Under the pieces are notes generated by a model. The model had not been told where the DNA came from. It saw nothing but the letters and a program-made list of their open reading frames with translations, and ran no database searches. Shown here one piece after another: positions 1-4,379 of a DNA stretch of 6,050 nucleotides. Positions within the stretch are counted from its first letter, which is position 1. Every line of letters begins with the position of its first letter. A program made the translations under genes and the position numbers. This DNA comes from Opitutales bacterium (lineage in GTDB: Bacteria > Verrucomicrobiota > Verrucomicrobiia > Opitutales > Oceanipulchritudinaceae), in NCBI GenBank assembly GCA_007123395.1, contig SKLD01000440.1, positions 1-6,050 of the forward strand. The letters run 5' to 3'.

Positions 1-942
1 CCGGGACGATGTCCCGAAGACGCTGCTCAGCTTGGCCACGCTCGGCGCCTCGCCGCGGAGGATCTGACTCTGGATGCGGCGCATGAGGCGCGCGACGAGT
101 GGGTTCTCGCAGGAGGCCCCACCGGTGGATTCGCGCTCAATGAGGCGGGCCCCGCTGATGCGGCGGACGCTTCCCGGCGCGAACTCGCCATCGCGCAGGT
201 AACCGGCGATCTCCTCTGCCAGGGCCTCGCCCAGTCCATGAAAATTCGGCTCGATCGAGGTGATCGAGAAAGCGGCGGGGCTGCCGATCGGGTCGACCGC
301 GGTGTTGTCCACGCCGAGGACCGCGTAGAGCGGCAGCAGGTCCGGGGCGCTGCCCTGCAGGCACGAGAGGAAGAGGTTGGCTGCGCCATCATTGGCCGCG
401 AAAATGCCGGCGGGCGGCGGCAGGGTCTCCACCCACGCCCGGATTGTTTCCTGCCGGCGCGCCCAGAAACCAATCGGGCTCATGTCCTTCGGAGTTTCGC
501 CGGTGAGGCAGTTGACGCCAAACCCCTGCGCCGCCAGCTCTCGGCTGAAGGACTCGCGCCGATGCCGGGCAAAGGCCGTGTCTTCATCGGCTATGAAGCC
601 GAAGTGGCGGTAGCCTTTGGCCAGCAGAAAGGTGGCCGCGAGCACCCCCAGTTCCTCATCGTCGATCAGCAGGTTGCGCGCCGCCGGGAGCGGGTCCAAT
701 CGATGCGAATAGTTCCACACCGGGCAGCGCAGGCCTTCCAGGCGCGCGCGCGTCCCCGCGTCGGACGCAAACACGGCCACCGCCCGGCACGCCGGCGCGT
801 TCAAGGCCTCAGCCGTCAGAGTGCCCGACTCGGCCAAGGCCACGCCGTCCACACCGGGCCAGGCATCCATGAACCCGCGCCGCACACGCTTGATTATGTC
901 CACCGGACGCGAATGCAGAAAGACGTAAGAGGTCGAAGCCAT
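1..942 (-). CDS. XylR-like AraC-family transcriptional regulator with LacI-type sensor domain (partial, C-terminus off window)
   Basis: Cytoplasmic sugar-responsive regulator, read leftward; 314 residues are visible and the C-terminus is missing. Residues 1-270 resemble the ligand-binding domain of LacI regulators: DDEELGVLAATFLLAKGYRHFGFI at about 94-117 (split here as DDEELGVLAATFLL and AKGYRHFGFI), FAANDG at 181-186, and LGVDNTAVDP at 209-218 followed by the usual ITSIEPNFHGLGEALAEEI stretch. There is no N-terminal helix-turn-helix. Instead residues 280-314 (NPLVARLMRRI, then PSVAKLSSVFGTSSR) match the linker and first helix-turn-helix of the AraC domain, so the order is that of E. coli XylR (about 390 residues). 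About 75-80 residues should lie beyond the edge. The start is the ATG at 942-940; a purine-rich AAAGGGAGG abuts it with no spacer, which is unusually tight, but no nearby alternative start is better. It is divergent from the PEP-CTERM gene. XylR-like proteins usually control sugar uptake or glycan-degradation genes; the ligand here is unknown. Confidence 0.88.
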   Translation of the reverse strand, partial: MASTSYVFLHSRPVDIIKRVRRGFMDAWPGVDGVALAESGTLTAEALNAPACRAVAVFASDAGTRARLEGLRCPVWNYSHRLDPLPAARNLLIDDEELGVLAATFLLAKGYRHFGFIADEDTAFARHRRESFSRELAAQGFGVNCLTGETPKDMSPIGFWARRQETIRAWVETLPPPAGIFAANDGAANLFLSCLQGSAPDLLPLYAVLGVDNTAVDPIGSPAAFSITSIEPNFHGLGEALAEEIAGYLRDGEFAPGSVRRISGARLIERESTGGASCENPLVARLMRRIQSQILRGEAPSVAKLSSVFGTSSR

Positions 943-961
943 CCTCCCTTTATGAAGGAGT

Positions 962-1027
962 CTTCCGAAAAAAGGGAATAAATTCGTCCGAGGTTGGGTA
1001 GATTTTTCGCGCGCCACTCGGCATACT
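962..1027 (+). promoter_or_regulatory. Three-block promoter module, copy 1 (upstream of PEP-CTERM gene)
   Basis: Three blocks match the region upstream of the discoidin gene (4380-4445) with identical spacing and no gap. Block 1, 962-981, starts CTTCCGAAAA and is identical at 17 of 20 bases. Block 2, 996-1007, GGGTAGATTTTT, is identical at 11 of 12. Block 3, 1021-1027, GCATACT, is identical at 7 of 7. The DNA between the blocks is not conserved. CATACT (1022-1027) is a plausible -10 box, and TAGATT (999-1004) sits 17 bases upstream where a -35 box belongs, though it matches TTGACA at only 3 of 6. Block 1 would then be an activator site about 60-40 bases before the start of transcription. The predicted leader is about 50 bases. 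The block also lies 20 bases upstream of the start of the divergent regulator, so bound protein could affect both genes. Confidence 0.6.
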
Positions 1028-1029
1028 CG

Positions 1030-1047
1030 CAGACGGGTTTTCGTCTG
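1030..1047 (+). promoter_or_regulatory. Hairpin in the 5' leader of the PEP-CTERM gene
   Basis: CAGACG (1030-1035) and CGTCTG (1042-1047) form a perfect 6-bp stem around a GGTTTT loop. It lies at or just after the predicted transcription start and about 40 bases before the ATG. It is followed by an A-rich stretch and no U-run, so it is not a terminator. It may stabilise the 5' end of the mRNA; this is inference. Confidence 0.4.
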
Positions 1048-1086
1048 GAACCCCATTCAACCTGGAAACCATCTCAAAAAAACACC

Positions 1087-1914
1087 ATGAATAAAATGAT
1101 TCGAATCATCCCTCTCGCGCTCCTCGTCTTGGGGACGAGCACGCTCTCCGCTCAAGTCACCATTATACAGTGGGGGCCGTCCGCCGATTACGTTAACTCG
1201 AACACCAATTTCGCGGATGCAGACACATCAACCCAGGCGGGCACACTCAACGGTAATGAAGGCAACTTCCGCTACCGGTCCCACACGACGGCGATTATGA
1301 ACCAAACTTACGTAAACCCGCCACCAAGCCCAAACTTTGGCTGGGCGGCGGGCCATTGGCAAGCTGGCGGCGCCCCCAATTTGGTAGTGAGGATTGGCAA
1401 TGAGGATCAGAACAATCTTGATAGTATTCTTATTGCGAACACAACGAGTGGTAGCGGTTTCGGCGTGAATCTCCTTTGGTGGAACCTTTCGGAAGCGGAA
1501 GATGCAACTGCACGCGTAGTAAGCACTAATGTGCAGTTAGTCGCAGATGGAACTGCAGCACTGATGGCTCAGCAGGGAACACAGTGGTATATTGCTAACC
1601 CCGGGGCGGGTCTAACGGTCTCTGACGTCACGACGCTCACTTGGGTTGCTTATAATCCGGTGGACGGTTCACCTGTGTCCATGTTCGCCAACAGTTCCGG
1701 GGTTGATACAGTAGCCGCACTGAGCGGTTCGACCTTTGGCGCAGTGACTCTCGATAACATCACCGCAATGGGACTTTACTATGAGTTTGTAAACGATACA
1801 GGTGCCAGGCGGCTCTCAGTCCAGGAGTTCACCGTCATCCCCGAGCCCCGCGTCTACGCCGCGCTCTTCGGCCTCTTCGCCCTCGGTTTCGTGGCCTGGC
1901 GCCGCCGCCGCTAA
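1087..1914 (+). CDS. PEP-CTERM sorting-domain exported protein, otherwise unknown
   Basis: A 275-residue protein. It starts at ATG 1087 because this gives a clean signal peptide: MNKMIRIIPLALLVLGT is followed by STLSA, with cleavage likely after residue 22. No Shine-Dalgarno is visible; the ATG follows an A-rich AAAAAAACACC. The mature part (23-248) is rich in Asn, Gly, Thr and Trp, poor in Lys and Cys, and looks beta-rich and extracellular; I recognise no domain. The tail is a classic PEP-CTERM signal: IPEP at 251-254, a hydrophobic segment at about 257-270 (AALFGLFALGFVA), then WRRRR at the extreme end. In this family the tail is retained in the inner membrane and cut by an exosortase, releasing the protein to the surface or matrix; no exosortase gene lies in the window. 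The middle of the gene is visibly more AT-rich than the tail and than the divergent regulator. It is monocistronic, with its own promoter module and terminator. Confidence 0.9.
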   Translation: MNKMIRIIPLALLVLGTSTLSAQVTIIQWGPSADYVNSNTNFADADTSTQAGTLNGNEGNFRYRSHTTAIMNQTYVNPPPSPNFGWAAGHWQAGGAPNLVVRIGNEDQNNLDSILIANTTSGSGFGVNLLWWNLSEAEDATARVVSTNVQLVADGTAALMAQQGTQWYIANPGAGLTVSDVTTLTWVAYNPVDGSPVSMFANSSGVDTVAALSGSTFGAVTLDNITAMGLYYEFVNDTGARRLSVQEFTVIPEPRVYAALFGLFALGFVAWRRRR

Positions 1915-1947
1915 GCGGGACGGATGTAGGTTTTTCGTTTTTCTCAC

Positions 1948-1981
1948 AGGCACGGTTTCGCAAAGAGACCGTGCCTTTTTC
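1948..1981 (+). terminator. Rho-independent terminator of the PEP-CTERM gene
   Basis: AGGCACGGT (1948-1956) pairs perfectly with ACCGTGCCT (1968-1976). The stem extends by one G-U and two further pairs to a 5-base loop (1960-1964). TTTTTCTTTT follows from 1976. It begins 34 bases after the TAA stop at 1912-1914, so it ends this transcript and isolates the downstream genes. Confidence 0.93.
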
Positions 1982-2287
1982 TTTTCGCAGATGCCAACGG
2001 TTTCGAGCGTAGGGCGGGCGTCCTCGCGGTTCAGGACTCTTGATCCGCCTCCCTTCGAGCTTCTTGGAATCATGCCCAAAAACGCTCTTGTGAGGGGTTT
2101 GCCATCGGATGCGCTCAGGCGCTGGGTCTGCCACTGGGGCGGATGCTCTGGTTTGTCTCTCACAGAGGCACCCCTTCGGCTGGCTCAGGACAGGCAAGCT
2201 CACAAAGGCTTTTGCTCTGGGGGAGGGAGGGTTTGCGGGATGTAGGCTTTGTGAGAGGAAAAAGAATGCGGAGCAAACAGCGGCGAC
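1982..2287. other. Gene-free intergenic stretch with repeat fragments
   Basis: About 300 bases between the terminator and the toxin-antitoxin promoter. Open frames cross it on both strands, but they are Arg/Pro/Ser-rich, run antisense into the PEP-CTERM gene or lack a ribosome site, so I call none. It contains short sequences seen again further right: CTTCGGCTGGCTCAG (2174-2188) recurs at 4009-4023, CTGGGGCGGATGC recurs near 3129, and the TGTAGGCTTTGTG motif recurs near 3068. CTCACAAAG (2199-2207) and CTTTGTGAG (2247-2255) form a 9-bp inverted repeat. It reads as decayed repeat DNA of the same kind as 2964-4379. Confidence 0.55.
2234..2260 (+). repeat. GGCTTTGTG repeat, short copy
   Basis: The 27 bases starting TGCGGGATGTAGGCTTTGTG and ending AGAGGAA recur at 3061-3105. 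There a single A/C difference is seen at the seventh base and 18 bases are inserted before AGAGGAA. Function unknown. Confidence 0.6.
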
Positions 2288-2316
2288 TTGACCTTTGGCT
2301 CCTTGGGGCCGATCAT
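2288..2316 (+). promoter_or_regulatory. Probable promoter of the mntA-hepT operon
   Basis: TTGACC (2288-2293, 5 of 6 to the -35 consensus), a 17-base spacer, then GATCAT (2311-2316, 4 of 6 to the -10 consensus). Transcription would start at about 2322-2324, on or beside the ATG at 2324. No Shine-Dalgarno precedes that ATG, which fits a leaderless mRNA. The -35 box overlaps a TTG that could act as an alternative, in-frame start 12 codons upstream. Confidence 0.5.
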
Positions 2317-2323
2317 TTTTTTA

Positions 2324-2629
2324 ATGTCTCGAAAAGAACGGTTTCGCTTAGTTGTCTGTGAAGAAGCGAGGGCTCTGCGCAGCCTGGGCGTTCGCGAGAT
2401 CGGTATTTTCGGGTCGGTCAATCGGGGAGAGGATGACAGCGACAGCGACTATGATGTGCTCGTGGTTTTTGAGCCAAAAAAGAAGAACTTCCGCAGTTTT
2501 GTGGCTGTTTCCGATTTACTGGAAGCTCGTCTCGGGGCTCCCGTCGATCTGGTCACCCGCGAAGGCCTCAGCCCGCATTTGGGGCCTTCGATTCTAAAGG
2601 AGACCGCCTATGTCCCCCTCGCCTCTTGA
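2324..2629 (+). CDS. mntA: MntA-type minimal nucleotidyltransferase antitoxin
   Basis: A 101-residue cytoplasmic protein. It carries the complete minimal-nucleotidyltransferase signature GSX10DXD: G30-S31 in IFGSVNRGEDD, then D42 and D44 in SDSDYDVLVVF. A third acidic residue, D75 in APVDLV, sits where the metal-binding triad is completed. In the characterised MntA/HepT pairs this enzyme transfers AMP from ATP to a tyrosine of HepT, which silences the toxin. I chose ATG 2324: the preceding in-frame TTG at 2288 would add 12 residues that do not belong to the fold and would overlap the -35 box. No Shine-Dalgarno is visible. Its 3' end overlaps hepT by 20 bases, so translation is probably coupled. 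Length is normal for the shorter members of the family. Confidence 0.88.
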   Translation: MSRKERFRLVVCEEARALRSLGVREIGIFGSVNRGEDDSDSDYDVLVVFEPKKKNFRSFVAVSDLLEARLGAPVDLVTREGLSPHLGPSILKETAYVPLAS

Positions 2630-2963
2630 ATACCTCAAACACATTCACGATGAGATGAGCTACCTGATGGAAGCGAGCGCGCGCTTATCGGAGGATGCAT
2701 TCGCGGAGAGCGCCACCTACCAGCGGGCATTTGCGCGGAGTTTTGAAATCATTGGGGAAGCCACGAAGCACTTGGGCGAGGATTTCCGCGCGAAATATCC
2801 CGCTGTTCCTTGGTCTTACATGGCCAAAATGCGAGACAAGCTGATCCACCATTACTTCGGTGTGGATTATGAGATGGTCTGGAGAACCGCGCAGGAGGAT
2901 GTTCCTGCCATCAAGGAGTTGCTCCACGTAATCATTCAAGGCGAGACCCGCTCTTCTTCCTGA
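2610..2963 (+). CDS. hepT: HepT-like HEPN ribonuclease toxin (DUF86 family)
   Basis: A 117-residue, mainly helical HEPN-domain protein, the toxin partner of the upstream nucleotidyltransferase. The catalytic and target motif RX4HXY is intact: R75-DKLI-H80-H-Y82, within MRDKLIHHYFGVDYEMVW. In this family R and H form the RNase active site of the dimer and the tyrosine is the residue modified by MntA. The helix FARSFEIIGEATKHLG (41-56) is also typical. The start is ATG 2610, with AAGGAG at 2597-2602 seven bases upstream, inside the 3' end of mntA. The ribosome site is stronger than that of mntA, which has none. The preceding gene, the overlap and both intact active sites make a functional toxin-antitoxin module likely. 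No clear terminator follows. Confidence 0.9.
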   Translation: MSPSPLEYLKHIHDEMSYLMEASARLSEDAFAESATYQRAFARSFEIIGEATKHLGEDFRAKYPAVPWSYMAKMRDKLIHHYFGVDYEMVWRTAQEDVPAIKELLHVIIQGETRSSS

Positions 2964-3060
2964 ATCCAGGGTACCACGGAGTTTTCCTCCTTTTGTTGGC
3001 CTGGGATTCCCCGGACGTCTGCGAATGACCGGAAGGAGGGGTCGGCGGTCCCGCCTGCCT

Positions 3061-3105
3061 TGCGGGCTGTAGGCTTTGTGGGCTTGGCGGGCTTTGTGAG
3101 AGGAA
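3061..3105 (+). repeat. GGCTTTGTG repeat, long copy with internal tandem
   Basis: Matches 2234-2260 but carries 18 extra bases. The result is three 9-base units in tandem: GGCTTTGTG (3072-3080), GGCTTGGCG (3081-3089), GGCTTTGTG (3090-3098). This looks like a local duplication by slippage. A GGCGG/CCGCC palindrome lies just upstream at 3044-3055. Confidence 0.6.
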
Positions 3106-3195
3106 TTGCGTGGCAGAGGGAGCGGTGACTGGGGCGGATGCGGGGTCTGCCAGTTGTGAAGTTAAGTTTGACACCATCTCTTCGTCTTGCGCGTG

Positions 3196-3232
3196 GCGCG
3201 ACCCCATCTTGGGGCCATTTGGGGGTCAGCGC
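3196..3232. repeat. GC-rich long hairpin
   Basis: GCGCGACCCC (3196-3205) pairs with GGGGTC (3222-3227) and, past one bulged A, GCGC (3229-3232). This makes a 10-bp stem around a 16-base loop. No T-run follows, so it is not a terminator; it looks like another palindromic repeat unit. Confidence 0.5.
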
Positions 3233-3300
3233 GTTGCGCTTTTGCCTTTCCGAAACCGTGCCTGCACACCCGCGACCCTCGCTTTTCCCACACCGCAGAG

Positions 3301-3342
3301 CAGGGGGCCAAAATGGCCACCCTGCCACGGAGCACGCGCTCC
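3301..3342. repeat. Two adjacent small hairpins
   Basis: CAGGGGGCCA (3301-3310) pairs with TGGCC (3314-3318) and CCCTG (3320-3324), with one bulged A and an AAA loop. Five bases on, GGAGC (3329-3333) pairs with GCTCC (3338-3342) around ACGC. Neither has a T-tract. Their pairing and closeness suggest a repeat unit rather than gene control. Confidence 0.45.
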
Positions 3343-3427
3343 AAACGTCGATTTGATCAAAGGCATCCCGTAGTCAAACGGTGTCGAGATAGCTTCACCG
3401 GAGTAAGGAGTCCTGAGGTTGCCGTGC

Positions 3428-3469
3428 GCGGTGCGCTTACCCGATAGATCGGGCCTACAGCCCTCCGGA
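3428..3469. repeat. Repeat family A, copy 1 (CCCGAT hairpin)
   Basis: 42 bases starting GCGGTGCGCTTACCCGAT. They match 4151-4193 with one substitution and one missing A. The core CCCGAT (3440-3445) and ATCGGG (3448-3453) form a perfect 6-bp inverted repeat with a 2-base centre. Confidence 0.8.
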
Positions 3470-3488
3470 ATTGGGGGTGGCCGGGACT

Positions 3489-3507
3489 CCCAGGCCGCTG
3501 GCCTGGG
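3489..3507. repeat. Perfect 8-bp hairpin
   Basis: CCCAGGCC (3489-3496), loop GCT, GGCCTGGG (3500-3507). It lies between family A copy 1 and family C copy 1 with no T-tract, and is probably another palindromic repeat unit. Confidence 0.6.
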
Positions 3508-3548
3508 CGCTGGTATGGGACGCGCCGTTGGCGCTGACTCTCCGCACA

Positions 3549-3640
3549 CTATCCGTGGCCATCCATGCCATCTATGGTGAGAAAGAACCGAACCCGAGCC
3601 AAGGGAACCACGGATGGGAAGGATTGCATGGATGGGAGTG
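3549..3640. repeat. Repeat family C, copy 1 (92 bp)
   Basis: Ungapped match to 3855-3946, with 84 of 92 bases identical by my count. It has an internal inverted repeat ATCCGTGG (3551-3558) / CCACGGAT (3608-3615) around a middle containing AGAAAGAACCGAACC. The ATCCGTGG / CCACGGAT ends resemble dispersed repeats common in environmental bacterial genomes, as far as I recall. Confidence 0.85.
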
Positions 3641-3670
3641 CGCTTGGAACGGCCCCGTCCAGCAGAGCTG

Positions 3671-3786
3671 GGACCGCTAATACTCGCTCATTGACGCTAA
3701 TGGGTAGCGGGTCGGGAGGATCGGAAAATCAGTGGTGTTCCGCAGTTGAGCCGATGAGCGTATATTACCCGTCCATTAGCGGTTCC
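3671..3786. repeat. GCTAAT inverted-repeat element (116 bp)
   Basis: GGACCGCTAAT (3671-3681) is inverted at the far end as ATTAGCGGTTCC (3775-3786), differing by one extra base. A second CGCTAATGGG lies inside the left arm (3695-3704), and the right arm carries ATTACCCGTCCATTAG, so several alternative pairings are possible. No open frame of interest lies inside. It has the form of a small non-autonomous element; its right end overlaps family D copy 1. Confidence 0.55.
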
Positions 3787-3833
3787 TCTTCGGCAGGCTC
3801 AGAGCAAGCCGGCTTGCCGGGCAGTGGAGGAAC
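3778..3833. repeat. Repeat family D, copy 1, with 14-bp palindrome
   Basis: The first 34 bases (3778-3811, starting AGCGGTTCCTCTTCGGCAGG) match 4000-4033 at 32 of 34 positions. Inside is the perfect palindrome GCAAGCCGGCTTGC (3804-3817). An outer inverted pair GTTCCTC (3782-3788) / GAGGAAC (3827-3833) encloses it, giving a hairpin-like unit. Confidence 0.75.
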
Positions 3834-3854
3834 GATGCGAGAACTCTCAGCCCC

Positions 3855-3946
3855 CTATCCGTGGTCATCCATGCCATCCATGGTTAGAAAGAACCGAACC
3901 TGAGCCAGAGGAACCACGGATGGGAAGGATTACACGGATGGGAGTG
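3855..3946. repeat. Repeat family C, copy 2 (92 bp)
   Basis: Direct repeat of 3549-3640 in the same orientation, 306 bases further on. Inverted ends ATCCGTGG (3857-3864) and CCACGGAT (3914-3921) are preserved although eight other positions differ, so the pairing arms are better conserved than the rest. Confidence 0.85.
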
Positions 3947-3967
3947 TTTGCACGGACATCAGCACAA

Positions 3968-4129
3968 AACGTGACACAGACATTCCTGTCTGTGGTTCCA
4001 GCGGTTCCTCTTCGGCTGGCTCAGAGCAGGCCGACTCTGCCGGGCATTGGGGTAGGGTGACACAGGTGCCGGGCCCGCACGATGCGGACACCGCCGCCCA
4101 AGCACAGACAGGAATGTCTATGCCACGTT
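3968..4129. mobile_element. MITE-like element with 30-bp terminal inverted repeats
   Basis: The left arm 3968-3997 (starting AACGTGACACAGACATTCCT) and the reverse complement of 4100-4129 agree at 27 of 30 bases. The left arm is itself a hairpin: CACAGACA (3975-3982), loop TTCC, TGTCTGTG (3987-3994). The whole is 162 bases and encodes nothing. Its interior holds family D copy 2. I see no convincing target-site duplication outside the ends, so an arrangement of two REP-like hairpins in opposite orientation (BIME) is as likely as a transposed MITE. Confidence 0.6.
4000..4033. repeat. Repeat family D, copy 2
   Basis: 34 bases starting AGCGGTTCCTCTTCGGCTGG, identical to 3778-3811 except at two positions; the similarity resumes at TGCCGGGCA just downstream. 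It sits directly after the left arm of the inverted-repeat element. A 15-base core also occurs at 2174-2188. Confidence 0.75.
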
Positions 4130-4150
4130 GCGGGGGTGTCCTCGCGTGTT

Positions 4151-4193
4151 GCGGTGCGCTTACCCGATAAGATCGGGCCTACAGCCCTTCGGA
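4151..4193. repeat. Repeat family A, copy 2 (CCCGAT hairpin)
   Basis: 43 bases nearly identical to 3428-3469, in the same orientation. CCCGAT (4163-4168), loop AAG, ATCGGG (4172-4177). The extra A only lengthens the loop, so the stem is unchanged. Confidence 0.8.
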
Positions 4194-4212
4194 TGATGGT
4201 GTGCCCCGCCAC

Positions 4213-4336
4213 TGTAGGACAGGCGGCCCGCCTGTCGCTCTGGCAAACCACTATCTATCGACTGCCGGCGACTCGCCAAAAAAGACAGGCAAGCTGCCTG
4301 TCCTACACTCCGGCGGCCCGCCTGTCGCTCTGGCAA
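4213..4336. repeat. Repeat family B cluster (GACAGGC palindromes)
   Basis: Three related palindromes in 124 bases. GACAGGCGG (4218-4226) faces CCGCCTGTC (4228-4236) about one central C. GACAGGCA (4284-4291) faces TGCCTGTC (4295-4302) about AGC. A 25-base unit ending CGCCTGTCGCTCTGGCAA is exactly repeated at 4222-4246 and 4312-4336, 90 bases apart. TGTAGGACAGGC (4213-4224) is inverted perfectly at 4296-4307. Typical REP-like organisation. Confidence 0.75.
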
Positions 4337-4345
4337 CCATGCTTC

Positions 4346-4371
4346 AGAAGAAACCGAACCAAACCTGAGCC
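4346..4371. repeat. Fragment of repeat family C
   Basis: AGAAACCGAACC, three extra bases, then CCTGAGCC match the middle of the 92-bp family C repeat but lack its inverted ends. It ends only about nine bases before the second promoter module, so the repeat mosaic stops right at the edge of that module. Confidence 0.4.
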
Positions 4372-4379
4372 GATGCTTC

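Larger units (their letters stand above)
2964..4379. repeat. Gene-free mosaic of palindromic repeats (1.4 kb)
   Basis: I find no credible gene on either strand between the hepT stop and the second promoter module. Open frames here change composition at each repeat boundary and have no ribosome sites. The stretch is built from short palindromic units listed separately. Using my own labels, the order from about 3428 is A, hairpin, C, GCTAAT element, D, C, inverted-repeat element containing D, A, B, and a C fragment. Such mixtures resemble REP/BIME-type sequences, which in other bacteria are moved by RAYT (IS200-like) transposases. No transposase is present in the window, so they would have to be moved in trans; this is inference. 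Confidence 0.7.

Noticed and set aside
238..981. Plus-strand open frame opposite the XylR-like gene
   Set aside because: Its Arg/Gln-rich product is the mirror of a GC-rich gene with clear LacI-type and AraC motifs on the other strand; no ribosome site or domain supports it.
994..1086. Upstream TTG start for the PEP-CTERM gene
   Set aside because: It would place the start inside promoter block 2 and bury the signal peptide about 31 residues into the protein.
1816..2203. Overlapping minus-strand frames across the terminator and the 3' end of the PEP-CTERM gene
   Set aside because: They cross an intrinsic terminator, overlap a well-supported gene end and read as low-complexity Arg/Ser/Pro protein.
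2966..2996. Possible terminator after hepT (GGAG/CTCC followed by TTTTG)
   Set aside because: Only a 4-bp stem with a broken T-run; too weak to call.
2932..3549. Several small open frames on both strands downstream of hepT
   Set aside because: They are formed by palindromic repeats, lack ribosome sites and overlap one another; no frame is favoured.
3428..4336. CRISPR array, because of recurring short repeats
   Set aside because: Repeat units differ in sequence and length, spacing is irregular and no cas gene is present.
4213..4336. attC/integron-like site, because of the imperfect palindromes
   Set aside because: No integrase gene, no cassette ORFs and no recognisable attC core sites; REP-like palindromes explain it better.
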